Shown in pieces: positions 1 through 10,486 of a stretch of 64,000 nt of DNA. The stretch's first letter is position 1, and the number at the start of each line of letters is the position of its first letter. Source of the stretch: Massilia sp. Root133 (GTDB lineage Bacteria > Pseudomonadota > Gammaproteobacteria > Burkholderiales > Burkholderiaceae_D). The translations under genes and the position numbers were made by a program. The DNA is taken from the NCBI RefSeq assembly GCF_001426525.1, contig NZ_LMEW01000003.1:1-64000 (forward strand), written 5' to 3'. The notes beneath the pieces are model-generated. The model was given only the letters and a program-made list of their open reading frames with translations, was not told the origin of the DNA and ran no database searches.

Positions 1-2
1 CA

Positions 3-104
3 CTTGACGCCAAAACGCCCGTCCTGGCACTCAAGGAATGGCAGAAGAAGCGGCCGGAACTATTCATCAAACGCGTCTACGATCAAACGGGACTCGACAC
101 TTAG
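3..104 (+). mobile_element. 3' end of an IS481/IS3-type transposase (integrase core C-terminus), cut by the window edge
   Basis: The frame beginning at base 3 is open to a TAG at 102-104 and encodes 33 residues ending KRVYDQTGLDT. A run of the type TPxxALKEWQKxxPELFxKRVY is what I know as the extreme C-terminus of DDE integrase-core transposases of the IS481/IS3 superfamily. The rest of the element lies left of the window, so the family and whether the element is intact cannot be settled. Its coding end overlaps, antisense, the last 38 bases of the lipase gene on the other strand, suggesting that the element inserted into that gene's 3' end. I could not delimit the terminal inverted repeat. 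Confidence 0.6.
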
Positions 105-1305
105 CCTCTTCTTTTTCCCTCCTCCCTGCCGGGTCGATCATCTCTTCCTTTACCAACCTCCACCAGCTTTCAGTATTATTTAAGTAAATTTCTCCATAAG
201 GATCTTCATCGCCGAGCAAGGTATCAACCTCTTCCGAAATCCCTTGCATATTTACCATTGCATAGCTTGCGCGAAGCCAATGTCTTGGCCCTTTATCAGT
301 TTGCGTTTTATACTGTGCAGTAGGCAACAACTCCAATGGCCCCGGTGCATTGGCCATAACTGCCGTACACTCGGCCCCATTTCTCCCTAGCAAGACTTGC
401 TCTACCCCCTCAAAACCGGCCCGAATACGTTTATATGTCGCGGGCGCACCGATCGCTGGCATGACGCCATGCACAATACCTAGGATACGATCTGCCACAC
501 CGGGAATTTGTGCACATGCTCGTCCAACGAGGCCACCCATGCTATGCGTAACGATTATAACTTTGTCGCAGATTTTTCCCTTACTCCGATAATGACCAGT
601 AATGCGTTCAATTTCCTGCGCTAAGTGTTCGCCGGATTCTTTATTACTTCGAAGCCAGTTATAGCCGACGGCATGTACCGGATAAAGAACGTCGGCGGCA
701 TCACGCAAATGTTCTTCCTGCAACGGCGTGAATGGTTTCTGCGCACCGAGTTTCGCTGGATCCTGCTGGTCCATCACCAGTGTTTTCCATGTCGCGGTAA
801 GCTGTTTGCCTTGGGTGGCCGGATCAAAAATAAGTGCGAGGCACTTCTCGAGCAACGAAAGAATCCCCCCATAGCTCTTTCCGTACAACTGTCCCCAGCC
901 TCGCCATTTGGCGCGTTCGGCGTCAGTCGAGCCAGGAGCAATAGCCAACAGTGCCTTGCTGGACTCATCCGGGTGCGCTGGGCCGTCAGCGTCCACTTCG
1001 GTATTGTTTGGATCAAGCAGTTTTTGCCGGTCAGCGGCTGACTTATTGAGATGCTTGAGCACGGTGACGAGGCCTTCCCAAGTACTCTCCGGGGGAAACC
1101 ACGCTGATGCATCTCTGTTCTTCACTTTGAGACGTGTCCCCATAATGCCCGGCACGAACAAAATAGGTACGACAAGATCCGGCGTCGTCAGGCACAACGC
1201 ACGAACCTTCAGATTGGTACCCGTAAGGACAGACTGCGCGGTATCGTTGCCGTGTTCGTCCCAGCCGGTGCCGACCAGGCGGGTAGCGGTATCGGTATCA
1301 CTCAT
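67..1305 (-). CDS. PGAP1-like alpha/beta-hydrolase, probable type VI secretion lipase effector, C-terminus probably replaced by IS DNA
   Basis: Protein of 412 aa with an alpha/beta-hydrolase core. An N-terminal VPILFVPGIMGTRL strand/oxyanion region lies near residues 46-59, and the nucleophile elbow THSMGG places the likely catalytic Ser at 255. The Asp/His partners cannot be assigned with certainty. There is no signal peptide, as expected for a T6SS cargo. It starts 14 bases after the vgrG stop, with a GGAAGAG ribosome site just before ATG, so it is co-transcribed with vgrG. The VgrG-lipase pairing is typical of Tle-type phospholipase effectors. Residues from about 401 (KCRVPFDRRRV) are encoded on the reverse of a transposase end, so the native C-terminus is probably lost. 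Base composition is much less GC-rich than downstream genes, consistent with transfer. A cognate immunity gene is not visible here. Confidence 0.72.
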   Translation of the reverse strand: MSDTDTATRLVGTGWDEHGNDTAQSVLTGTNLKVRALCLTTPDLVVPILFVPGIMGTRLKVKNRDASAWFPPESTWEGLVTVLKHLNKSAADRQKLLDPNNTEVDADGPAHPDESSKALLAIAPGSTDAERAKWRGWGQLYGKSYGGILSLLEKCLALIFDPATQGKQLTATWKTLVMDQQDPAKLGAQKPFTPLQEEHLRDAADVLYPVHAVGYNWLRSNKESGEHLAQEIERITGHYRSKGKICDKVIIVTHSMGGLVGRACAQIPGVADRILGIVHGVMPAIGAPATYKRIRAGFEGVEQVLLGRNGAECTAVMANAPGPLELLPTAQYKTQTDKGPRHWLRASYAMVNMQGISEEVDTLLGDEDPYGEIYLNNTESWWRLVKEEMIDPAGRREKEEAKCRVPFDRRRV

Positions 1306-1319
1306 GGGTTACTCTTCCA

Positions 1320-4067
1320 TTACTCTTTCAAAAGGGTCAGGCGCGCGATCTTCAGCGCCATGTCCTGTGCCAGTTCGGTATGTCCGTTCTGATCGGTGAC
1401 GCCTTCGATGGTGCGGCCGTCGTCCAGGTCGATCCGGTAGCGTTGATTGGCGTGCGGGCGTCCGCTGCCGCGGCGGGCGAGCACGAATCGTTCGTCCGTT
1501 TTCAGCGTACTGACGGGAAGTTCGACACCGGGCGGCGCGCCGCCTCCCGGCCCCACGTGCGCGAACGTCGACGACTTGATGGTGTGCGCCCCGCTGCTCT
1601 GCTGCGTGATGGCGCCGCCGCCGATGTCCACCTGCGCACCCTGCGCCACGAATCGCACCTTCGGCGCCTGCAGCACGATCTCGTCGGCGGCCGTCAGCAC
1701 GATGCGCTTCGCCGACGTGAGTTCGATATCGTCGCCATGCGTCTGCAGTTCCAGCTTGCCGCTGGCGGCGATCAGCTTGATGCCCAGGCGATGCGCGAAC
1801 AGGCTGATGCTTTCCGAGACGCGCGCCAGTAGCCGCTTGCCGACGGAGAACTGGGTATTGCCGACGCTGACCACATCGACGTGCGTCTGCGCGCCGAGCG
1901 CGATATTGTTCTGGCTCGCCATCGCCATGCCGGCCGGTGCGGACAGTGCGACGACAGGCTGGCCGCCTCCGTCCGTGATGCCGCTCGCGGTATTGGTGCC
2001 CGCTTCCCATTGTTTCAGGTGACCGAGCAATTGCTTCAGTTCGTGATCGTCCGTGTCATCCGCGTGATGCGTCGACGACAGTTCGGACAGCTGGCGTTGC
2101 ACGCCATGCAGCACTTCCATCAAGCCGACCAGTTCGGCGCGATCGAGTTGCTTGCCGCCGGCTTGCGTACGGGCGTCGGCACTGATCAGGACACCCTTGG
2201 CACCGCGCACCGCGACGGCATGGTCGCTGCGCAGTTCCGCGCCTTCGCCGCGTGCCTCGCCTTTGCCCTCGCTGCGAGGATGCGTGAGCCAACCCAGATT
2301 GAGCTCGCTGTGACCGTGCTCCGAAGACAGCTGCGCGTTGATCTCGCCCGGCGTATCGTCCAGCCGCAGCTGGTTGTAGCGGGTCCCCTGCACTTCCTTG
2401 CTCTTGATCCCGGCAAGGTATTTATTGCCGGGCAGCGTGCCCGTGTGGGTGAACGACGGCGGCGGCGCCGTGCCGCCATACACTTGCGCCACGATGATCG
2501 GCTTGTCGGGGTCGCCGCCCAGGAAATCGACGATGACTTCGTCGCCGACCCGAGGCAGCGTGATGGTACCCCATTGGTTACTGGCCCACGTGCTCGCCAC
2601 GCGGACCCAGGCGGAGTCGCGGTCGCTGTCACTGGCACCGGCGTCCTGCGCATGGCCGTGGTCTTCCGGCCGGGTGCCAGGAAAGCGCACCTTGACCCTG
2701 CCATGTTCGTCGCAATGCACCTCTTCGCCCGCCGGCCCGACGACGCGCGCGCTTTGCAGGCGCGGTCGCGGCAAATCGGCCCGGGGATCGAACGCGGGTA
2801 CGATCGGAATGCCTCGGCGTACGCACGAAAAACGGTTCGTGTAACGCATGCCGCGCTCCATACTGGCTTGCTGCAGCGCGTCGGCAGAAGGTCCGTCATC
2901 CCAGCGGCTGAGGGCAAACAGCCGCCGGACCTGGTCGTCGATGGTCTTGGGCAGATTGTTTTCCGCCTCGACCTCGAGCCGGGTCACGACGAATTCGCGT
3001 TCGTTCTCGGGATGTGTATCGATCTCGGGATGCCCGGTCAAAGCGACCCATTCGCCGACGCAAAGCGCGCGTACGCTGCCTTCGCCATAAAAGCATTTGG
3101 ATTCGTATTCGTGGCGCTTCATGCGCAATTCGCCGAGCTTGCGGTAATCGTCACCGTCCTCGCCCGCATGCGGCATGTCGATCAGATAGTCGTCCAGGCT
3201 GGCTGCGAACTGGTTACCCGTTTTCCCCTGGTCGATGCGCGACGACGTATTGCTCGTCATCGGACGGGATTGCAGGTAATCCCAACTCTGGCGTGAGACA
3301 TTGCCCGGTTTGAGCGTGCGCACGGCATTCCAGGTGATGACTGTGTCGCCTTTTTCCGTACCGGCGTCGCGGTGATAACGCACCGTCCCGGCGGCATTCT
3401 GCGGCAGCGTGAAGGCGTCGTCGAACAGCACGAGAGAATGGACCGGCGTTTCCTGGTCGTGCGCCTGGCTCGCCCGTCCGGGGCGCATGCACCATGCGAT
3501 GCCGCGCCGTTTCCACAAACGCCGCAAGAAGTCGGCATCGGATTCGTTGTGCTGCATGGTGAATTCGCGGGCCGGATAAGTGTTGATGATATGCGACCAA
3601 TCGACGTCGAACGCTTTTGCCAGCACCGGATTATTCTGGCGCCACTCGTCGAGAATGACCTCCGTGATATCCAGTTCGTTCCGGTTCCGGAAGACGCGGG
3701 TATTGGTCCGGTGCTCCATCAACGCCAGAGCATCGCGCACCACCAGTTCGTACGTCGCCAGGCCACCGTCGCTCTGGCCCGCTGCCGCTTGTGCCACGAT
3801 GCCGCAGACGGCGCGCACATCGCCGCGGTCCGTCACGAACTGGAGTTCGACGGGCAGTGTGATGAATTCCTTGAGGGGCAAGCCGGCATGCGTCGATACG
3901 CACAGGAGCCGGTATTCCAGGCCGCCACACATCGCTTCATTGCCGGTGACACGCTTGACCAGCAGGACATCATCGAGCACTTGCCGCTCTTGAGACAGTC
4001 GTAAACGGATGGGGCGATTCGCCTCGGAGAGGCCGGCAAATGCTTCAATGAGATCCTTGAGGTTCAT
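1320..4067 (-). CDS. vgrG: Type VI secretion system tip protein VgrG (TssI) with C-terminal extension
   Basis: VgrG spike of 915 aa from the ATG at 4067, preceded by AAGGAAG at a 7-base spacing. An upstream in-frame ATG at 4130 lacks a ribosome site. The N-terminal half is gp27-like (the stretch with HNESDADFLRRLWKRRG near residue 170 is typical). It is followed by the OB-fold/gp5 section with W-x-R-V-A-S-x-W-A and PRVGDEVIVDFLGGDPDKPI motifs, then a DUF2345-type beta-prism repeat region. The last ~70 residues form an extra domain with the pattern YRIDLDDGRTIEGVTDQNG, a motif I know from VgrG and PAAR C-termini that dock cargo. It is the only T6SS structural gene visible, hence an orphan vgrG-effector unit. 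The trimer tip punctures target cells and carries the adjacent lipase. Confidence 0.93.
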   Translation of the reverse strand: MNLKDLIEAFAGLSEANRPIRLRLSQERQVLDDVLLVKRVTGNEAMCGGLEYRLLCVSTHAGLPLKEFITLPVELQFVTDRGDVRAVCGIVAQAAAGQSDGGLATYELVVRDALALMEHRTNTRVFRNRNELDITEVILDEWRQNNPVLAKAFDVDWSHIINTYPAREFTMQHNESDADFLRRLWKRRGIAWCMRPGRASQAHDQETPVHSLVLFDDAFTLPQNAAGTVRYHRDAGTEKGDTVITWNAVRTLKPGNVSRQSWDYLQSRPMTSNTSSRIDQGKTGNQFAASLDDYLIDMPHAGEDGDDYRKLGELRMKRHEYESKCFYGEGSVRALCVGEWVALTGHPEIDTHPENEREFVVTRLEVEAENNLPKTIDDQVRRLFALSRWDDGPSADALQQASMERGMRYTNRFSCVRRGIPIVPAFDPRADLPRPRLQSARVVGPAGEEVHCDEHGRVKVRFPGTRPEDHGHAQDAGASDSDRDSAWVRVASTWASNQWGTITLPRVGDEVIVDFLGGDPDKPIIVAQVYGGTAPPPSFTHTGTLPGNKYLAGIKSKEVQGTRYNQLRLDDTPGEINAQLSSEHGHSELNLGWLTHPRSEGKGEARGEGAELRSDHAVAVRGAKGVLISADARTQAGGKQLDRAELVGLMEVLHGVQRQLSELSSTHHADDTDDHELKQLLGHLKQWEAGTNTASGITDGGGQPVVALSAPAGMAMASQNNIALGAQTHVDVVSVGNTQFSVGKRLLARVSESISLFAHRLGIKLIAASGKLELQTHGDDIELTSAKRIVLTAADEIVLQAPKVRFVAQGAQVDIGGGAITQQSSGAHTIKSSTFAHVGPGGGAPPGVELPVSTLKTDERFVLARRGSGRPHANQRYRIDLDDGRTIEGVTDQNGHTELAQDMALKIARLTLLKE

Positions 4068-4414
4068 GCAAAACTTCCTTGCCAGGCACGGTCGGATAAG
4101 TCGGTATATTGAGTGGAGAAACCGACACAACCATATATGTTATTTCGAATCAATAGAGACTGTCCATGCGCACGATTCGATTCGGGCAAATATTCTATCC
4201 ATTTTCTAAGCCCTTGATTTTCCAGAATAATCCTGAATTAATATCCATTGCACAGAATCATATTTATTTTCCTTTTCGACATTAAAATGACGTATTTTGA
4301 GATAATTCGTGAAATATAAAAAAGCCGGAATGCGTGAATAATCGCGGCAGCAATTCCGAATCATTATGCCGAGTTCATGCCGATCGATTTACAGAATGCA
4401 GCACACGACAGCCC
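4068..4414. other. AT-rich intergenic region upstream of vgrG
   Basis: About 350 bases with strikingly low GC compared with the rest of the window and no credible coding frame or RNA gene. It must hold the vgrG promoter (minus strand), but I cannot point to convincing -35/-10 boxes. Low GC next to an orphan vgrG suggests acquired DNA, possibly silenced by H-NS-like proteins; the silencing part is inference. Confidence 0.5.
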
Positions 4415-4444
4415 AAATAAAAAAGCCCGCCGATCGGCGGGCTT
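4415..4444 (-). terminator. Rho-independent terminator after nrdB
   Basis: A perfect palindrome, AAGCCCGCCGATCGGCGGGC plus TT (4423-4444), is followed on the minus strand by TTTTTTATTT. It starts about 22 bases past the nrdB stop, so it ends the nrdA-nrdB transcript. Confidence 0.9.
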
Positions 4445-4466
4445 CGTCACGTGAGCGCTGCAGGAA

Positions 4467-5579
4467 TCAATCCCAGTTCAACGCCCCACCGGTCTGGTAC
4501 TCGGTCACGCGCGTCTCGAAGAAGTTGCGTTCCTTCTTCAGGTCGATCATCTCGCTCATCCACGGGAACGGGTTTTCCTCGTTCGGGAACAGCGCGTCGA
4601 GGCCGATCTGGACGGCGCGGCGGTTCGCGATGAAGCGCAGGTAGCCCTTGAACATGGCTGCGTTCAGGCCCAGCACGCCGCGCGGCATCGTGTCTTCGGC
4701 GTAGCGGTATTCCAGGTCGACGGCCTGCAGGAACAGCTGCTTGATCTCTTCGCGGAATTCCGGCGTCCACAGCTGCGGGTTTTCCATCTTGATCGTGTTG
4801 ATCAGGTCGATGCCGAAGTTGCAGTGCATCGATTCGTCGCGCAGGATGTACTGGTACTGCTCGGCGGCACCCGTCATCTTGTTCTGGCGGCCCAGCGCCA
4901 GGATCTGCGTGAAGCCGACGTAGAAGAACAGGCCTTCCATCAGGCAAGCAAACACGATGATCGAGCGCAGCAGCTTCTGGTCGTTTTCCAGCGTGCCGGT
5001 GTGGAACGTCGGATCGTTGATGACTTCGATGAACGGGATCAGGAACTGGTCCTTGTCGCGGATCGACGGGATCTCGTTGTAGGCGTTGAAGATTTCCTTC
5101 TCGTCCAGGCCCAGCGATTCCACGATGTACTGGTAGGCGTGGGTATGGATCGCTTCCTCGAACGCCTGGCGCAGCAGGTACTGGCGGCATTCCGGCGCCG
5201 TGATGTGGCGGTAGGTGCCCAGCACGATGTTGTTGGCGGCCAGCGAGTCGGCGGTCACGAAGAAGCCCAGGTTGCGCTTGACGATGCGGCGCTCGTCTTC
5301 GGTCAGGCCGTTCGGGTTCTTCCACAGTTCGATGTCGCGCTGCATGTTCACTTCCTGCGGCATCCAGTGGTTCGCGCAGCCGGCCAGATATTTATCCCAC
5401 GCCCATTTATATTTGAACGGGACCAGCTGGTTGACGTCGGTCTTGGCGTTGATGATGCGCTTGTCGTCCGCATTCACGCGCTTGGCGACGTCGGCGGCGC
5501 TGGCTTCAGGATTGACGGCAGCAAGGTTAGCAACCGCGGCCGGTGCGGCGGCCGGTTCATCGTCCCAGGAGAGAGCCAT
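4467..5579 (-). CDS. nrdB: Class Ia ribonucleoside-diphosphate reductase, small (radical) subunit
   Basis: R2 subunit of aerobic ribonucleotide reductase, 370 aa. It houses the di-iron/tyrosyl-radical cofactor that starts catalysis in NrdA, converting NDPs to dNDPs in the cytoplasm. Visible ligands are an Asp in FFVTADSLA (about 111), Glu142 and His145 in EEAIHTHAY, a Glu in MEGLFFY, and Glu/His in RDESMHC. Tyr149 in EEAIHTHAY aligns with the E. coli radical Tyr122, so this is the tyrosyl type. An Ala/Pro-rich N-terminal extension of about 25 residues precedes the conserved region. The C-terminus ([10 protein letters not shown] then GGALNWD) is the tail that docks on NrdA. It lies downstream of nrdA in the same operon and ends at a strong terminator. 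Confidence 0.97.
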   Translation of the reverse strand: MALSWDDEPAAAPAAVANLAAVNPEASAADVAKRVNADDKRIINAKTDVNQLVPFKYKWAWDKYLAGCANHWMPQEVNMQRDIELWKNPNGLTEDERRIVKRNLGFFVTADSLAANNIVLGTYRHITAPECRQYLLRQAFEEAIHTHAYQYIVESLGLDEKEIFNAYNEIPSIRDKDQFLIPFIEVINDPTFHTGTLENDQKLLRSIIVFACLMEGLFFYVGFTQILALGRQNKMTGAAEQYQYILRDESMHCNFGIDLINTIKMENPQLWTPEFREEIKQLFLQAVDLEYRYAEDTMPRGVLGLNAAMFKGYLRFIANRRAVQIGLDALFPNEENPFPWMSEMIDLKKERNFFETRVTEYQTGGALNWD

Positions 5580-5609
5580 GATATTTTTCCTTCTTGAATT
5601 CTTTTAGCG

Positions 5610-5635
5610 GCATCGCCCGGGAGCCCGGGCGATGC
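5610..5635 (-). other. Intercistronic hairpin between nrdA and nrdB
   Basis: Two 12-base arms (GCATCGCCCGGG and its complement) are separated by only two bases. On the minus strand the hairpin is not followed by a U-run, so it looks like an mRNA-processing, stability or partial-attenuation element that could set the NrdA:NrdB ratio, rather than a full terminator. Confidence 0.6.
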
Positions 5636-5672
5636 GTGGTTACGTTAAGGTTCTGATCTATTTACTGGCAGC

Positions 5673-8585
<2,913 letters not shown>

Positions 8586-8721
8586 TGAGCCTCCCAGCAT
8601 TGGCGTCACAGACTGCCACCGCCTTTACGAATTAGGTAGATATGGACCCCTCGGAGTGAATCCAGGGAACGCTGCCAACTCATCAAAATTGGCAACTCGA
8701 TAACTTTCTGCCGATAAAAAA

Positions 8722-8761
8722 TAGGAGCGGCAATGTTGAGAAAAAAAGCGTCGCGCTCCTA
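8722..8761 (-). other. Inverted repeat in the nrdA leader
   Basis: Eight-base arms TAGGAGCG (8722-8729) and CGCTCCTA (8754-8761) flank 24 bases. It lies between the NrdR boxes and nrdA, within the probable 5' UTR. No function can be assigned from sequence alone. Confidence 0.45.
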
Positions 8762-8779
8762 CTCAGCCTGTTCGGCATT

Positions 8780-8817
8780 AAGGCCGTTGACCACTAGATG
8801 TAGTAGACAACGGCCTT
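8780..8817 (-). promoter_or_regulatory. Perfect 10-bp inverted repeat surrounding the downstream NrdR box
   Basis: Arms AAGGCCGTTG (8780-8789) and CAACGGCCTT (8808-8817) are perfect complements around an 18-base centre that contains a NrdR-like box. In RNA this would form a stem-loop at or near the 5' end of the nrdA message. Confidence 0.6.
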
Positions 8818-8837
8818 ACAGACCTAATTGTAGTCGA
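8792..8837 (-). promoter_or_regulatory. Tandem NrdR-like boxes and possible -10 of the nrdAB promoter
   Basis: Two 16-base sites, at 8792-8807 (core CTAGATGTAGT) and 8822-8837 (core CTAATTGTAGT), share 9 of 11 core bases and fit the published NrdR consensus acaCwAtATaTwGtgt. They are 30 bases apart, about three helical turns, as is usual for NrdR pairs. On the minus strand the upstream box overlaps TACAAT (8832-8827), a plausible -10, so NrdR binding would block RNA polymerase. The transcript start would then be near 8820, leaving a leader of about 235 bases. No clear -35 is seen. Confidence 0.65.
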
Positions 8838-9035
8838 TGTACGCGATTTTTATGAGCTCTGTCAGTAAGATTTTTTTCTTGACATCGATCAGTGCCGATA
8901 CTTGAAGCCTCCACGGCGAAGTAAGCGCTAACATTGAATTTGTAGCGCGAATTCGTGTGCTTATTAATCGTGCAAAATCGGCCCGTTTGGCGTTGCTGCG
9001 TTGGCGAAAAGACCACGCGCTTCACAGTTCTTGAC
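8838..9035. other. Intergenic region between pilR and nrdA
   Basis: About 200 bases, lower in GC than the flanking genes, lie between the pilR stop and the nrdA control region. I see no terminator hairpin for pilR and no believable gene. A 69-codon frame across it lacks a start signal and family resemblance. Confidence 0.4.
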
Positions 9036-10469
9036 TCAGGGCTCCGGCGCGTGGATATCCAGTTTCTGCATCTGGTAGCGCAGCTGCCGGACGCTGATAC
9101 CGAGCAGGCTCGCGGCCTGCGTGCGGTTGAACTGGGTCTGGTTCAGCGCGCGCAGGATGATGTCGCGCTCGACCTGGCTCAGGTAGTCCGGCAGGTTGCT
9201 CGGCAGCGCGTCGTGCGCGAGCGGCGGCGGCGGCGCGGCCTGCTCTAGCGCCGCTGTCGGCCCCGGTGCCACGCTCACCGGCGTCTGCGGCGGCTGCGGC
9301 ACGACGGCCGCATCGCCCAGCTTCGCCCCTTTCAGCAGCAGGTCGCCCACTTCGATCACGCCGTCGTCGGCAAACGCGAGCGCGCGTTCCAGCACGTTTT
9401 CCAGCTCGCGCACATTGCCCGGGAACGCGTAGCCGCGCAGTGCGTCCAGCACGCCGGGCCCCAGTCGCGCCCCGCCCGGCCCGGCCAGGCGCGCGAGGAT
9501 GGCGTCCACCAGCAGCGGCAAATCGTCCAGCCGTTCGCGCAGCGGCGGCAACGTGAGCTCGATAACGTTCAGGCGATAGAACAGGTCCTGGCGGAAGCTG
9601 CCGTTTTCCACGCATCTGGCGAGATCCTTGTGCGTGGCGCTGATGATGCGCACGTCGACCGGTTCCTCGACCGTCGCGCCGATCTTGCGCACGCGCCGCT
9701 CCTGGATCGCGCGCAGCAGTTTGACCTGCATCGCGAGCGGCAGGTCCGCCACCTCGTCGAGCATCAGCGTGCCGCCGTTGGCCGCCTGGAAGAAGCCGTC
9801 GCGCTCGTCGTTCGCGCCCGTGAACGCGCCCTTGCGGTAGCCGAAGAACTCGGCCTCCATCAGCGCCTCGGGGATCGCGCCGCAGTTCACGGCGACGAAC
9901 GGCTTGCCGGCGCGCGCGCTCTGGGCGTGGATCGCGCGCGCGGCCAGTTCCTTGCCGCTGCCGGATTCGCCGTTGATCGCGATCGGCGCCTGCGAGCGGG
10001 CCAGCCGCGCGATCTGCGTGCGCAGCGCCTGCATCGCGGGCGATTGGCCGACCAGGCGCGACGTGTCTCCGGCCTGGCTGGCGGCCGGCGCCGCCGCGGG
10101 GTCGGACAGTTTCAAGGCCGCGCGCACCATGGCGCGCAAATCGTCCAGCACGACGGGCTTCGACACGTAGTCGAACGCCCCGGCTTTCAGCGCGACGACG
10201 GCATTCTCGGCGCTGCCATACGCGGTGATCACGGCGATGGGCGTGCTCTTATGATGGACAGCGACTTCGCGCACCAGTTCCAGCCCGAGGCCGTCGGGCA
10301 GGCGCATGTCGGTCAGCACCAGCGCATAGGGCTTCTGCCCCAGCAGCGCACGCGCCTCGCGGACGGTCGCGGCGCTGTCGACGTCGAGCCCCATCTTGAG
10401 CAGGGTGATCTCGAGCAGCTCGCGCAGGTCGGGTTCGTCGTCGACCACCAGGATGCGGGGTGAGCTCAT
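9036..10469 (-). CDS. pilR: Sigma-54-dependent response regulator, PilR type
   Basis: NtrC-family activator, about 477 aa. The receiver domain (about residues 5-120) has DDE, the phospho-acceptor Asp in LVLTDMRLPDG and the Lys in YVSKPV. The central AAA+ domain has Walker A GESGSGKE, the sigma-54 contact GAFTGA, Walker B GTLMLDEVADL and the R-finger region. A Pro/Ala-rich linker leads to a Fis-type helix-turn-helix (TQFNRTQAASLLGISVRQLR). I prefer the ATG at 10469, which has GGAAAG upstream; an ATG at 10487 overlaps the pilS stop as TAATG but lacks a ribosome site. Paired with the membrane kinase upstream, it matches PilS/PilR, which activate type IV pilin transcription. No pilin gene is in the window, so the target is inferred. 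Confidence 0.87.
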   Translation of the reverse strand: MSSPRILVVDDEPDLRELLEITLLKMGLDVDSAATVREARALLGQKPYALVLTDMRLPDGLGLELVREVAVHHKSTPIAVITAYGSAENAVVALKAGAFDYVSKPVVLDDLRAMVRAALKLSDPAAAPAASQAGDTSRLVGQSPAMQALRTQIARLARSQAPIAINGESGSGKELAARAIHAQSARAGKPFVAVNCGAIPEALMEAEFFGYRKGAFTGANDERDGFFQAANGGTLMLDEVADLPLAMQVKLLRAIQERRVRKIGATVEEPVDVRIISATHKDLARCVENGSFRQDLFYRLNVIELTLPPLRERLDDLPLLVDAILARLAGPGGARLGPGVLDALRGYAFPGNVRELENVLERALAFADDGVIEVGDLLLKGAKLGDAAVVPQPPQTPVSVAPGPTAALEQAAPPPPLAHDALPSNLPDYLSQVERDIILRALNQTQFNRTQAASLLGISVRQLRYQMQKLDIHAPEP

Positions 10470-10486
10470 GCCTTCTTTCCGTGACA

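Noticed and set aside
1881..3296. A 471-codon plus-strand frame opposite vgrG
   Set aside because: Antisense shadow of vgrG with no start signal or domain; the VgrG fold is clear on the other strand.
8816..9025. A 69-codon minus-strand frame upstream of nrdA
   Set aside because: It overlaps the NrdR-box region, has no ribosome site, and the product resembles nothing known.
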